The position numbers and the translations under genes are program-made. DNA of 64,000 nucleotides from Spirosoma sp. KUDC1026 (lineage in GTDB: Bacteria; Bacteroidota; Bacteroidia; Cytophagales; Spirosomataceae): positions 5,020,001 through 5,084,000 of the forward strand of contig NZ_CP056032.1 of the NCBI RefSeq assembly GCF_013375035.1. Direction: 5' to 3'. Each line of letters begins with the position of its first letter. Position 1 is the stretch's first letter. The notes below the pieces were generated by a model that worked only from the letters and a program-made list of their open reading frames with translations, ran no database searches and had not been told where the DNA came from. Positions 52,932 through 62,195 of the stretch are shown here, piece after piece.

Positions 52932-54998
52932 ATGTCTTTAGAAAATCCCCAACGCTATACCGTTACGGCGGCACTCATCTACGCCAACGGACCGATTCAT
53001 ATCGGTCACCTGGCGGGTTGTTACCTGCCCGCCGATATTTACGTTCGCTACCTTCGCTCGACGGGTAAGGATGTTGCCTTCATCAGCGGGACCGATGAGC
53101 ACGGCGTTCCTATCACGATCAAGGCCAAGAAGGAAGGCATTACGCCCCAGGAAGTTGTCGACAAATACTACACGCAGATCAAGCAGTCGTTCAGCGACTT
53201 TGGTATCTCGTTCGATATCTACTCCCGCACCTCCAACCCTATCCACCACGAAACATCGCAGGAGTTTTTTACTAAGATTTACGACCAGGGCGGCTTTATC
53301 GAAGAAGTGACCGAGCAGTATTACGACGAGGTGGCCAACCAATTCCTGGCCGACCGCTACATCGTTGGTACGTGCCCGGTTTGCGGGAACCCCAACGCCT
53401 ACGGCGATCAGTGCGAACGCTGTGGTACGGCACTCAGCCCAACCGAGTTGATCGAACCGCACTCCACGCTGTCCGGCTCGAAACCTGTCATGCGATCGAC
53501 CAAGAACTGGTTCCTGCCGCTCGACCGGATGCAACCCGAGATTGAACAATACGTCAACAGCCATACCGAGTGGAAAACCAACGTATTTGGGCAGTGCCAA
53601 TCGTGGCTGAAAGAAGGGTTACGTCCCCGTGCCATGACCCGCGACCTTGACTGGGGCATCAAAGTACCCCTTCCCGACGCCGAAGGCAAAGTGCTGTACG
53701 TCTGGTTCGACGCGCCTATCGGCTATATTTCGATGACCAAGGAGTGGGCCGAGCAACAGGGCCGCGACTGGGAACTGTACTGGCGCGATGAGCAGACCAA
53801 GCTGGTGCACTTCATCGGCAAGGATAACATCGTTTTTCACTGCATCATTTTCCCAGCGATGCTGATGGCTGAAGGCAAAGGGTCTTCGTCCAAATATATT
53901 CTGGCCGATAACGTGCCCGCCAATGAGTTCATGAATTTGGAAGGCGATAAGATCAGTACGTCGCGGAACTGGGCGGTCTGGCTGCACGAGTACCTGGAGG
54001 AACTGCCCGGCAAAGAGGACGTCCTGCGTTACGTGCTGGCGGCCAACGCGCCCGAAACTAAAGACAGCGAGTTTACGTGGAAGGATTTCCAGACCCGTAA
54101 CAACGCGGAACTGGTCGGCATATTCGGCAACTTCGTGAACCGGGCCGTAGTACTGACGCAGAAGTTTTGCGATGGTAAAGTGCCTGCTGCCGGTGAACAT
54201 ACGGATTACGACCTTCAGGTTATGGATGAACTGGCGCTCTTCCCCGACCGCATCGGGCAGGCCATCAGCCAGTATAAATTCCGGGAAGCACTGGGCCACC
54301 TGATGGATCTGGCTCGACTTGGCAATAAGTACCTAGCCGAAACAGAGCCCTGGAAAGTCGTCAAGACGGATCCATTACGTGCCAACACGATCTTGAATTT
54401 GGCGCTGCAGATTTCGGCAAACCTGAGCATTGTCTGCGAACCATTCCTGCCGTTCACGGCCGAAAAACTACGTAGTCAGCTTAACATTACCGACAACTTT
54501 ACCTGGATCGACGCGGGCCGGGCCGATCTGCTGATCGAAGGGCACGAACTGGGCAAAGGAGAACTGCTGTTCGCTAAAATCGAAGACGACGAGATTAATA
54601 AGCAAATCCAGAAACTACTGGATGCCAAACGCATGAATGAACTAGCTACCAAGACCGTACCTGAGTTGCGGTCGGAAATTACGTACGACGACTTTGCAAA
54701 GATGGATATTCGGATTGGTACCATCGTCGAAGCCGAACGTGTTCCAAAAAGCGACAAGCTACTAAAACTGAAAGTTGACGACGGCATGGGTGGTCGGCAA
54801 ATCCTGAGCGGTATTGCTAAGCACTTCGCGCCCGAAGAATTGATCAACAAGCAGGTGACGTTCCTGGCGAACCTGGCACCCCGTAAGATGATGGGCCACG
54901 AATCGCAGGGTATGATTCTAATGGCCGAAGACCGCGACGGCAAACTAGCACTCATCGCTCCCGGCGATGCTGTCTGGAACGGCGGCACGGTGTCGTAA
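52932..54998 (+). CDS. metG: Methionyl-tRNA synthetase
   Basis: 688 residues from the ATG at 52932 (an in-frame TTG lies upstream). HIGH motif in [17 protein letters not shown], zinc knuckle CPVC...CERC near 150-170, and the KMSKS loop as KISTS in [13 protein letters not shown]. The C-terminal 110 residues are a tRNA-binding OB domain ([48 protein letters not shown]), so this is the dimeric E. coli-like form. Charges tRNA-Met in the cytoplasm. Single gene. Confidence 0.97.
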   Translation: MSLENPQRYTVTAALIYANGPIHIGHLAGCYLPADIYVRYLRSTGKDVAFISGTDEHGVPITIKAKKEGITPQEVVDKYYTQIKQSFSDFGISFDIYSRTSNPIHHETSQEFFTKIYDQGGFIEEVTEQYYDEVANQFLADRYIVGTCPVCGNPNAYGDQCERCGTALSPTELIEPHSTLSGSKPVMRSTKNWFLPLDRMQPEIEQYVNSHTEWKTNVFGQCQSWLKEGLRPRAMTRDLDWGIKVPLPDAEGKVLYVWFDAPIGYISMTKEWAEQQGRDWELYWRDEQTKLVHFIGKDNIVFHCIIFPAMLMAEGKGSSSKYILADNVPANEFMNLEGDKISTSRNWAVWLHEYLEELPGKEDVLRYVLAANAPETKDSEFTWKDFQTRNNAELVGIFGNFVNRAVVLTQKFCDGKVPAAGEHTDYDLQVMDELALFPDRIGQAISQYKFREALGHLMDLARLGNKYLAETEPWKVVKTDPLRANTILNLALQISANLSIVCEPFLPFTAEKLRSQLNITDNFTWIDAGRADLLIEGHELGKGELLFAKIEDDEINKQIQKLLDAKRMNELATKTVPELRSEITYDDFAKMDIRIGTIVEAERVPKSDKLLKLKVDDGMGGRQILSGIAKHFAPEELINKQVTFLANLAPRKMMGHESQGMILMAEDRDGKLALIAPGDAVWNGGTVS

Positions 54999-55078
54999 TC
55001 GACGAAATACTCATCATAGGTAATCCTGTAAGGGTTTGCTCTACCCCCCCCTGCCCCCTCCGCACCGGCGGCCCGGCT

Positions 55079-55143
55079 AAAACAGGAGGGGAACAAGCAG
55101 AAATGACCTTTTTAATCACCCCCTCCTGTTTTTAGGAGGGGGT
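55079..55143. repeat. G/C-run inverted repeats in the metG-ABC intergenic region
   Basis: Two overlapping hairpins are possible: ACCCCCTCCT with AGGAGGGGGT (55118-55127 and 55134-55143), and AAAACAGGAGGGG (55079-55091) with its complement at 55120-55132. Preceded by C-rich runs. This has the look of a repetitive intergenic element or of a composite terminator for metG. The rest of 54999-55430 shows no gene; the ABC gene promoter must be within its right part. Confidence 0.55.
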
Positions 55144-55430
55144 AATTATTCCCCACTATACAGAACATATACCTGCTCAAGCTGTTCTCGTATTCTGGTG
55201 TAAGGTCTCCACGCTAATCCTACGTAACGACAACCCAAACAGCGGCCAAATCCTCGTTTCCTTCACCAACGTTACGTCGCGTATTCGCTCACAAAAGTGA
55301 ACTGGTTTACGCGTCATCCTTCGTAGCACACAGCCCGATACTCGTTCTTATCGGCCGATTCTGCCCGCGCTGAAACGTTCGCCGGGAAAATCCTGTTACG
55401 TTTTCAGACTCGTCATTATTACATTTCCTC

Positions 55431-57206
55431 GTGAGCCAAGAACAAAAAAGCGACGGATCACCGTCCGGACGCATTTTCGACTGGGTAATCCTGCGTCGGC
55501 TGTATGATTTTATACAGCCTTACCAGGGCCGCTTTTACCTGCTGGTTAGCATCATTTTGTTGTCGGCCTGTCTGGCCCCCCTCTCTCCCCTGCTGATTCG
55601 CTATACCATCGACAACGTGATTGCCATGGGTGATTACACGCGGCTCACGCAGATGCTGATTATCATGATCAGCGTACTGGTCGTTCAGGCCATCGTTCAG
55701 TTTTCCAATACGTACCTGTCGGGCTGGCTGGGCCAGCACATCATCCGGGATATCCGGGTACAGCTCTACCGGAAAATCATCAACCTACGGCTAAAATTCT
55801 TTGACAACACACCGATTGGCCGACTCGTCACCCGTTCTATCTCCGATGTTGAAACCCTGGCCGATGTGTTCAGTGAAGGTATGGCCGCCATTGCAGGCGA
55901 CATTCTGCAACTGGTTCTGATCATTGCGGTAATGTTCTATACCGACTGGCGTTTGTCGGCCATCAGTCTGTCGACGATTCCGCTGATGCTGTTCAGTACG
56001 TACGTGTTTAAGGAGAAGATCAAGCACTCCTTCAATGAAGTACGTACGGCCGTTGCCAACCTGAATTCGTTTGTTCAAGAGCACATTACGGGGATGAACA
56101 TTGTCCAGATTTTTGGCAGCGAAAAAATCGAAGCCGAAAAGTTTCAATCGATCAACGACGAACATCGGCAGGCCAATATCCGGTCGATCTGGTACTACTC
56201 GATTTATTACCCCGTAGCGGATATTATCTCGGCGGTGGCCGTTGGACTGGTTGTCTGGTATGGCGCGCAGCAGGTTATTGACTCGGATGTAACCTTTGGT
56301 ACCATCACCGCTTTTGTGATGTTCATCAACCTGTTTTTCCGCCCCATCCGGATGCTGGCTGACCGGTTCAATACGCTCCAGATGGGGATTGTGAGTACTG
56401 ATCGTATTCTGAAACTGCTCGATAGCGATGAATACACTGTCAATAATGGCAGCTACGCGCCCGAAGCGATTCGGGGTGACGTAACCTTCGACCACGTCTG
56501 GTTCGCCTACAACGATGAAAATTACGTCCTGCGCGACATTTCATTTGACGTTAAAGCGGGCGAAACTGTCGCGTTTGTGGGTGCCACCGGTGCAGGGAAA
56601 TCATCGATTATTAATCTGCTCAGCCGGTTTTACGACATCAACAGGGGGGAAATTAAGGTCGATGGTGTCGATGTTCATGACTACGAACTGGGGCATCTCC
56701 GCCGGAACATCGGCGTTGTTCTTCAGGACGTATTCCTCTTCTCGGATACCATCGAGAACAACATTACGCTGGGTGATCAAAGCATTACGCGAGAGAAAAT
56801 TGTTGAAGCGGCCAAACTCGTGGGGGTACACGAGTTTATTGAGCGGCTTCCTGGCGGCTATAGCTACAACGTTATGGAACGGGGTGCCACCATTTCGGTG
56901 GGCCAGCGGCAGTTGATCTCATTCGTTCGAGCCATGGTACAGAACCCACGTATCATCGTCCTGGATGAAGCGACCTCGTCGGTCGACACCGAAACGGAGG
57001 AAATGATTCAGAACGCCATTAGCAAGCTAATGAAAGGACGTACTGCTGTTGTCATTGCTCACCGATTGTCAACGATTCAGAAAGCCGACAAAATCATCGT
57101 TGTTGACAAAGGACAGATTGTCGAACAGGGTAACCACGAAGAGCTCATTCAGCGCGAAGGCTTCTACGCTAATCTCTACCGGATGCAGTACAAGGAGGTT
57201 GTATAA
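55431..57206 (+). CDS. ABC exporter, fused permease and ATPase (MsbA-like)
   Basis: 591 residues from a GTG at 55431. N-terminal half: six membrane helices with VTRSISDVETLADVFSEGMAAIAGD coupling helix. ATPase half: Walker A FVGATGAGKSSIINLLSRFYD, Q-loop VVLQDVFLFSDT, signature ISVGQRQLISF, Walker B IIVLDEATSSVD and H-loop VIAHRLSTIQKAD. All catalytic residues are present, so the homodimer should be functional as a lipid or drug exporter at the inner membrane. Monocistronic, with a terminator 20 bp after the stop. Confidence 0.95.
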   Translation: MSQEQKSDGSPSGRIFDWVILRRLYDFIQPYQGRFYLLVSIILLSACLAPLSPLLIRYTIDNVIAMGDYTRLTQMLIIMISVLVVQAIVQFSNTYLSGWLGQHIIRDIRVQLYRKIINLRLKFFDNTPIGRLVTRSISDVETLADVFSEGMAAIAGDILQLVLIIAVMFYTDWRLSAISLSTIPLMLFSTYVFKEKIKHSFNEVRTAVANLNSFVQEHITGMNIVQIFGSEKIEAEKFQSINDEHRQANIRSIWYYSIYYPVADIISAVAVGLVVWYGAQQVIDSDVTFGTITAFVMFINLFFRPIRMLADRFNTLQMGIVSTDRILKLLDSDEYTVNNGSYAPEAIRGDVTFDHVWFAYNDENYVLRDISFDVKAGETVAFVGATGAGKSSIINLLSRFYDINRGEIKVDGVDVHDYELGHLRRNIGVVLQDVFLFSDTIENNITLGDQSITREKIVEAAKLVGVHEFIERLPGGYSYNVMERGATISVGQRQLISFVRAMVQNPRIIVLDEATSSVDTETEEMIQNAISKLMKGRTAVVIAHRLSTIQKADKIIVVDKGQIVEQGNHEELIQREGFYANLYRMQYKEVV

Positions 57207-57226
57207 CGGAATTAATCAGATACCAT

Positions 57227-57265
57227 AAAAAAGGAGCCCAGTAAACTTTACCGGGCTCCTTTTTT
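57227..57265. terminator. Rho-independent terminator after ABC exporter
   Basis: A 13-bp stem (57227-57239 with 57253-57265) whose outer part is an A6/T6 pair; the right side is a T run. Serves the ABC gene and probably also the leftward ester cyclase gene. Confidence 0.85.
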
Positions 57266-57330
57266 ATGCGCCATTTGCCAGCTGTGAACAGAGCAGATGT
57301 CTGTCTTCGCAACTGTGGTTCTGATACTAT

Positions 57331-57750
57331 TCAGGCTTTGGAGGGTGCTACACCGATTTGCTTTAATATACCAAGCTCGTCGGAACTACCCCAGCGTTCA
57401 ACCATTTTCCCGTCTGCGAACTTGCTGATCTGCATCCCCCGAATCTTGATTGCTTTCCCGGTTGGAGCCACGCCCATAAAGTCTCCTTTGTGCGTACCCG
57501 TTGCCGTATAGGCAAAGGCTACATTATCTTCATCGGCCACAAGTTGCTCTACAGTCAGCTTAAAATCTGGAAAGGCCGTACGCATCATCGTAAAAAAGAC
57601 AATATATCCGTTGGGGCCGGGTTCCTGACTAGGAGCCGGGTCATGGTCAACGGACGACTCAGCCACCAATTCATAAAACTCCTCCAGATTTCCCGTATTG
57701 ACGGCTTCACCAAATCGTTTCTGGGCCGCAATGTTTGTCTCTTTACTCAT
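57331..57750 (-). CDS. SnoaL-like ester cyclase family protein
   Basis: 139 residues: AAQKRFGEAVNTGNLEEFYELVAESSVDHDPAP, GPNGYIVFFTMMRTAFPDFKLTVEQLVADEDNVAFAYTATGTHKGDFMGVAPTGK and IKIRGMQISKFADGKMVERWGSSDELGILKQIG. These are the blocks of the SnoaL-like polyketide cyclase/ester cyclase branch of NTF2 proteins. Soluble; function not assignable from the fold. Monocistronic. Confidence 0.9.
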   Translation of the reverse strand: MSKETNIAAQKRFGEAVNTGNLEEFYELVAESSVDHDPAPSQEPGPNGYIVFFTMMRTAFPDFKLTVEQLVADEDNVAFAYTATGTHKGDFMGVAPTGKAIKIRGMQISKFADGKMVERWGSSDELGILKQIGVAPSKA

Positions 57751-57914
57751 GCTGATTGTTGTTTACAATGTAGTCATACAACACCTTCTAAGACAATCTG
57801 TTTTGGCGGATCAGTTATTTTAGCCGCTTTGCTGATGACACAAATACATAAATAAGCGTAACGTCAGTACAGAAGCTCGTCCAATCGTCGGTTCATAACC
57901 ATTTATTTAAGTAG

Positions 57915-58088
57915 TCGTTTTTTAGCAATCAGGCTATCATTTACCGCGACAATCCTAACGTCGACTGGGACTCGAATCCGGAATCGTATGTGATTGAGAA
58001 GAAAACGGTCACGGCCCAAAAAAACTCCCGCTGCACCTGGCTAAAGGGGGCGGGTGCGCCCGCCATCCAGTTTGTCCGCCAGAAGTGA
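57915..58088 (+). pseudogene. C-terminal remnant of a GH97 alpha-glucosidase-type gene
   Basis: An open frame following a TAG at 57912 reads IIYRDNPNVDWDSNPESYVIEK and then KKTVTAQKNSRCTWLKG, ending AIQFVRQK at a TGA (58086). The 'IYRD.....W..NP..Y.IEKK.VT' pattern followed by a short glycine/alanine block is the C-terminal beta-sandwich end of GH97 enzymes (SusB type). The catalytic part is absent, so only the tail survives. No mobile element is next to it. The rest of 57751-58174 shows no gene. Confidence 0.65.
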
Positions 58089-58116
58089 TTTCTGACTACA
58101 GATTTTCAGAGAAAGA

Positions 58117-58150
58117 AAATGGGCATAAACTCGTCGGTTTATGCCCATTT
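58117..58150. terminator. Perfect hairpin terminator
   Basis: Fourteen base pairs (58117-58130 with 58137-58150), loop TCGTCG. It lies 24 bp after the leftward small acidic gene and directly after the GH97 remnant. Confidence 0.75.
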
Positions 58151-58174
58151 CGCTGTAACAACGTATGACTTGTT

Positions 58175-58486
58175 TTACACCCGCATCGCATCTTCTTCAT
58201 CCTCCAGACTGGCACCAGTGATGCCCTCGGAGATTACTTTATGACCAGATACGTTCGGAGTGTCATGAGTAGGGCCGGGGCCGCTACCGTCCAATGCGTA
58301 GGCAATTGAGGCTGACAGATCGTCGGGCGCGATTTTCGCGGGGTCCTCTACGGGTTTAGGATACTGCTCTCCTGCCTGTTGGTTGATGATTTCCTCATCG
58401 GCAGTCGGATCAACATCCATACCGGTGCTGACGTACCGAGAACTACCGCCTGTCAAATCGCTGGAATCAGGAATGAATAAGCGCAT
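58175..58486 (-). CDS. Small acidic protein, probably disordered
   Basis: 103 residues rich in Asp, Glu, Pro, Ser and Gly (MDVDPTADEEIINQQAGEQYPKPVEDPAK, GSGPGPTHDTPNV, GASLEDEEDAMRV). No predicted fold or family, no signal peptide. Its position 63 bp downstream of the CorC/HlyC-type gene on the same strand suggests co-transcription. It may be an adapter or simply a lineage-specific protein; function unknown. Confidence 0.6.
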   Translation of the reverse strand: MRLFIPDSSDLTGGSSRYVSTGMDVDPTADEEIINQQAGEQYPKPVEDPAKIAPDDLSASIAYALDGSGPGPTHDTPNVSGHKVISEGITGASLEDEEDAMRV

Positions 58487-58549
58487 GAGTACATTGAGTT
58501 TAGTTCTGAACCCATAACGCGCTGAGGCACCCTCCTGTTCTAAAGAATC

Positions 58550-59839
58550 TTACTCTTCGTCGAGCTGGCGAACCAGGATCTTATCAATCCGGCTTTTGTC
58601 CATGTCAACGATCTCGAATTTGAACTGCTGCCACACAAATGTTTCGCCGGTCTGGGGAATATCCTGCAGAATGTGCAGGGCAAAGCCTCCCAGCGTATCG
58701 AACCCGGTCAGATTTCGGCGATTCTCGGCGCTGATGACAATATCGAAGTAGGCAACAAATTCATCGAAAGGCAACTGCGCATCAATCAGGAAGCTGCCGT
58801 CTTCGCGGGCAACGATTTCGTGCTCATCATCGGCATCGTCGGTAATGTCGCCCACCAGCACGTCCAGAATGTCGTTCAGCGTCACCATACCCAGAATACC
58901 GCCATATTCATCGACAATGATACCGACGTACATTTTCCGCTCCCGGAACCGTTCCAGCACCTGATAGGCCCGGTTGTTTTCGGGAATGAACAGGGCATCG
59001 CGTTTGATCTCCATCAGCCGCAGCAGTTCCGTATCAAGATCTTTCCCCAGAAAGTCTTTCGAGTAAATCAGCCCGACTACGTCATCGACGCCATCCCGGC
59101 AGAGGGGAAAAACCGAGTGTTTGTATTGCAGCACTTTTTCCCGGTTTTCGGCCAGGTCGTCATCCAGATCCAGATAGACAATTTCCTGCCGGTTAGTCAT
59201 CAGCGACGTAATACGCCGGTCGCCTAACTGGAATACGTTCTGAACGATTTCCTGCTCGATTTCTTCAATCGTTCCGCCGGAGGTTCCCTCCTGAATCATA
59301 CTCTTGATTTCTTCCTCGGTAACCGCGCTTTCATTCGGCCGGACCTGTAGAATCTTGAGCAGAAGATCGCTGGAAAACGTCAGGAGCGTAATAAAGGGCG
59401 ATGTTACTTTCGACAGCAAAATCATGGGTGCGGCCACCGTTTTGGCAATCCCCTCCGGATTCGACAGGCCAATCCGTTTGGGGACCAGCTCGCCTAACAC
59501 CAGCGACAGATAAGTCAGGACCAACAGAACAAGCACCACGGCCACCGTATGGGCATAGGGACGTAATATCTCTACCTGCACCACGGCGTTCTGTACGTCG
59601 TCGGTTAGCTTGTCGCCGGAGAAAATACCCAACAGAATACCAATGAGTGTGATACCAATCTGTACCGTCGACAGGAAGCGGTTGGGGGAGTTCGCCAGAT
59701 CGAGGGCTACCTGCGCCCGGCGGTCGCCGTTTTTGGCCGCCGTTTCTAGTTTGGACCGACGTGATGAAACCAGTGCAATTTCTGACATGGAGAAAACTCC
59801 ATTCAGCAATGTCAACACGAATATTATGAGAATCTCCAC
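58550..59839 (-). CDS. CNNM/CorC (hemolysin C) family membrane protein
   Basis: 429 residues from GTG 59839. An N-terminal DUF21 (CNNM) membrane domain of 3-4 helices (MSEIALVSSRRSKLETAAKNGDRRAQVALDL, LGELVPKRIGLSNPEGIAK), a CBS pair (RRITSLMTNRQEIVYLDLDDD ... MYVGIIVDEYGGILGMVTLNDILDVLVGDI) and a C-terminal CorC/HlyC domain (SFLIDAQLPFDEFVAYF ... FEIVDMDKSRIDKILV). Family members export or sense Mg2+ and other divalent ions; hemolytic activity is not implied. Divergent from the NUDIX gene at 59958. Confidence 0.92.
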   Translation of the reverse strand: MEILIIFVLTLLNGVFSMSEIALVSSRRSKLETAAKNGDRRAQVALDLANSPNRFLSTVQIGITLIGILLGIFSGDKLTDDVQNAVVQVEILRPYAHTVAVVLVLLVLTYLSLVLGELVPKRIGLSNPEGIAKTVAAPMILLSKVTSPFITLLTFSSDLLLKILQVRPNESAVTEEEIKSMIQEGTSGGTIEEIEQEIVQNVFQLGDRRITSLMTNRQEIVYLDLDDDLAENREKVLQYKHSVFPLCRDGVDDVVGLIYSKDFLGKDLDTELLRLMEIKRDALFIPENNRAYQVLERFRERKMYVGIIVDEYGGILGMVTLNDILDVLVGDITDDADDEHEIVAREDGSFLIDAQLPFDEFVAYFDIVISAENRRNLTGFDTLGGFALHILQDIPQTGETFVWQQFKFEIVDMDKSRIDKILVRQLDEE

Positions 59840-59957
59840 AAAGGGAATGAGGTTGTCCAGCGCAAAAATAAAGAAACCGGTCAGGTTTCCTACTCAATCG
59901 CTCGTGTTACAAAACGCCGGTTTCATTACTTTTACAGTTCGAACCGTTCCTGTTCCA

Positions 59958-60653
59958 ATGATTGTTTTTCTGAACGACCGTCCCATTCGGCTCGTTGGCG
60001 CCAAAACCGCTAAGCAAGTTGCCCCCACAGACAGCAAACCGCTGAGGGATTACGACCAGATTGTTGACGCCCGGCTGGAAACCCTGAAGCCCGAAGCGCT
60101 GCAGGGTCACCTCCTGATCTTAAACACTACCCCTGCCCTGATTGCCAAACTCCTGACCCTCCTGCAAACGGATGCTATCAGTGATTTACTTTCGGTTACG
60201 CTTTCCTGTCTTAACAAAACCGACTGCGAAACGGCTATCAAAAAGCCCTTCAAGATCATTAAAGCTGCGGGGGGCGTAGTGATCAAGAATAAAAAAATGC
60301 TGCTGATGTTCCGCCGGAGTGTCTGGGATCTGCCCAAGGGCAAACTGGACGACGGTGAATCGTCGCGGCAGGGAGCCGCCCGGGAAGTGGAAGAAGAAAC
60401 CGGTGTCCGGGTTGCCGTAGGCGAACGAATCTGCACGACCTGGCACACGTATAAGCTAAACGGCAACCGCATCCTGAAGCGCACCAAATGGTACCTGATG
60501 AGCGTCCTGGACGACCGGAACATGGCTCCTCAGGAAGACGAGGATATTGAGCAGCTAGCCTGGCTGGATCAGCGGCAAACCAAAAAAGCGCTGACAAACT
60601 CGTTCAGTTCCATTCGCTATGTGATCGACGAAACCAATAAACTCATCGGGTAA
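59958..60653 (+). CDS. NUDIX hydrolase with N-terminal extension
   Basis: 231 residues from ATG 59958 (the open frame extends upstream through the divergent gene but the ATG gives the natural start MIVFLNDRPIRLVGAK). N-terminal about 100 residues have no named domain; then IIKAAGGVVIKNKKMLLMFRRSVWDLPKG and the NUDIX box GKLDDGESSRQGAAREVEEE-TG, with Glu residues intact. Such NUDIX enzymes hydrolyse nucleoside-diphosphate-linked compounds. The 3' end overlaps the hairpin at 60634-60668. Convergent with coaD. Confidence 0.9.
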   Translation: MIVFLNDRPIRLVGAKTAKQVAPTDSKPLRDYDQIVDARLETLKPEALQGHLLILNTTPALIAKLLTLLQTDAISDLLSVTLSCLNKTDCETAIKKPFKIIKAAGGVVIKNKKMLLMFRRSVWDLPKGKLDDGESSRQGAAREVEEETGVRVAVGERICTTWHTYKLNGNRILKRTKWYLMSVLDDRNMAPQEDEDIEQLAWLDQRQTKKALTNSFSSIRYVIDETNKLIG

Positions 60654-60668
60654 CGATGAGTTTATTGG
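60634..60668. terminator. Perfect 15-bp hairpin between NUDIX and coaD
   Basis: Arms 60634-60648 and 60654-60668, loop GGTAA including the NUDIX stop codon TAA. It abuts the coaD stop at 60669, so each gene's 3' end is within or beside the hairpin; it serves both directions. Confidence 0.75.
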
Positions 60669-61121
60669 TCAAAGCTTGTAAGGCAGGAACGTATCGACCG
60701 GCTGTCCGTAGCGGTGAAGATCCCGTACAATACTGGAGCTGATAGGGGCCAGATCGGGGGACGTAATTAGAAAAACGGTTTCTATTTCGTCGTATACGTA
60801 ACGGTTAACCTGGGAGATGCCATTCTCGTACTCAAAATCGGTGGTATTGCGCAGCCCCCGCAGCAGGAATTTAGCGCCTTCATTGCGGGCAACCCGGGCG
60901 GTCAGATCCTCGTAGCTGATCACCCGTACCGCCGGATGAGCTTGGAAGGCCCCTTCGATGAGTTCCATCATTTGATCCAATGGAAAGTAACGCTCCTTAC
61001 GTGCGTTTCGCCCAACCCCGATAACGACTTCATCGAACAGCTTCAACCCACGCAGCACGATATCTTCGTGACCTTTCGTAAACGGATCAAACGAGCCGGG
61101 AAACAACGCAATTCTTTTCAT
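60669..61121 (-). CDS. coaD: Phosphopantetheine adenylyltransferase
   Basis: 150 residues from the ATG at 61121; an upstream extension to 61187 is not conserved in kind. The nucleotidyltransferase motif RIALFPGSFDPFTKGHEDIV (TxGH in FTKGH), GVGRNARKERYFP, and ISSSIVRDLHRYGQPVDTFLP (the SSS-R loop) are all present. It converts 4'-phosphopantetheine to dephospho-CoA, the fourth step of CoA synthesis in the cytoplasm. Length is standard. Downstream of DUF3822, a conserved Bacteroidota neighbourhood. Confidence 0.96.
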   Translation of the reverse strand: MKRIALFPGSFDPFTKGHEDIVLRGLKLFDEVVIGVGRNARKERYFPLDQMMELIEGAFQAHPAVRVISYEDLTARVARNEGAKFLLRGLRNTTDFEYENGISQVNRYVYDEIETVFLITSPDLAPISSSIVRDLHRYGQPVDTFLPYKL

Positions 61122-61232
61122 AGAGCTGAAATAAGGAGCACAAAGAACGGTAGAGAATAAACGTAAACCAGCAACAGACCGCAGCATCTTCGCGGCTTCG
61201 TTCGTTTCTCGCTTACTTTCTTCGGTTGGCAG

Positions 61233-62123
61233 CTAGGTTGTCAGCAGTGTCAGCCCGTACATACTCAGGTAGCGGTGTTCGGGTACGTCGTCGAACGCAC
61301 TGTCCAGACGCAGGCTGGGTGGTGTCTGCCCAAACGACAGGTGGGCCAGAAAACGACTTAACTCAGCGAAAGAATCGGCAAAGGGCGTAATCTCGCCGTA
61401 TAACGTAACAGGCACTTCCGCTGGATTCATCTGCTGCTCGTCCAGTACATACAGGATGTAATACGTTAGATCCTGCGGGTTCTTATACCCAAAGCGATTA
61501 CAGAAATGCAGCTTGTGGTCCTGACGGCAGATGACCGTGACAAACTCATCCTCGAAATATAGCCATACACCCTGCGGGGTCAGCGAGCGTTTGTCCAGAT
61601 CGGCCGTCGCCTGAATCAGGGCGCTGGTCTGGTGCACGAACCGAAGCGGCTGCAGCGGATAGATCTCCGCGAAATAGTCAGCCAGCGGGTGCGACAGGTT
61701 GAATACCGACAAAAATCCTTCGTTTTCGTGCAAATGCGCCTGCGCAAACTCGTGAGCGGGTAAAGCGCTCCCCCGCATCAGCGCCAAGTAGCTACCGGCA
61801 TACTCTTTTCGGTATAATGGCTGAGGGACCAGCGTAAACGAAGGGGAATTCAGCGAAATCCGGATCTCCTGCCACGGCCCGGCGGATAGCACCGGATGAT
61901 TCTGGAAGACCTCGGGCAATACTTCCGTGAGCGGACGCTCGGTCAGCATCGACGGAAAGGTGTATTCTTCCAGATACCCCACCTCCCGCTGTTTGTTCTG
62001 CACCATGAACCGCAACCGGTCGCGCCCAATTTCCAGGCATAGCACCGACTGCCCAACCTGAGTCGGCTCAAAGGAGTCAGCACGAATTAGTATGGTCGGG
62101 GTGAGCATATCTGCGGTTTTCAC
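61233..62123 (-). CDS. DUF3822 family protein
   Basis: 296 residues (GTG at 62123, alternative ATG at 62108). Segments SVLCLEIGRDRLRFMVQNKQRE, FTLVPQPLYRKEYAGSYLALM, LHENEGFLSVFNLSHPLADYF and YYILYVLDEQQMNPAEVPVTLYGEITP match DUF3822, an ASKHA-like family restricted to Bacteroidota and always near coaD/rsmD. It has no catalytic residues that I can name. Function unknown; no signal peptide. It is 111 bp upstream of coaD; rsmD, often between them, is missing here. Confidence 0.88.
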   Translation of the reverse strand: MKTADMLTPTILIRADSFEPTQVGQSVLCLEIGRDRLRFMVQNKQREVGYLEEYTFPSMLTERPLTEVLPEVFQNHPVLSAGPWQEIRISLNSPSFTLVPQPLYRKEYAGSYLALMRGSALPAHEFAQAHLHENEGFLSVFNLSHPLADYFAEIYPLQPLRFVHQTSALIQATADLDKRSLTPQGVWLYFEDEFVTVICRQDHKLHFCNRFGYKNPQDLTYYILYVLDEQQMNPAEVPVTLYGEITPFADSFAELSRFLAHLSFGQTPPSLRLDSAFDDVPEHRYLSMYGLTLLTT

Positions 62124-62195
62124 GACGGGGCGGCAGGGGGTTGACTTTCGAACGAAGCAGGCAAGCTACTTAAAAAGCAGAAACGACCAAAAGAA

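Noticed and set aside
57955..57985. T-arm-like sequence (GACTCGAATCC) suggesting a tRNA
   Set aside because: No cloverleaf can be formed around it and it falls inside the GH97-like coding remnant.
58550..59839. Hemolysin (virulence) interpretation of the HlyC-type protein
   Set aside because: The domain set DUF21-CBS-CorC is that of ion homeostasis proteins; the name hemolysin is historical.
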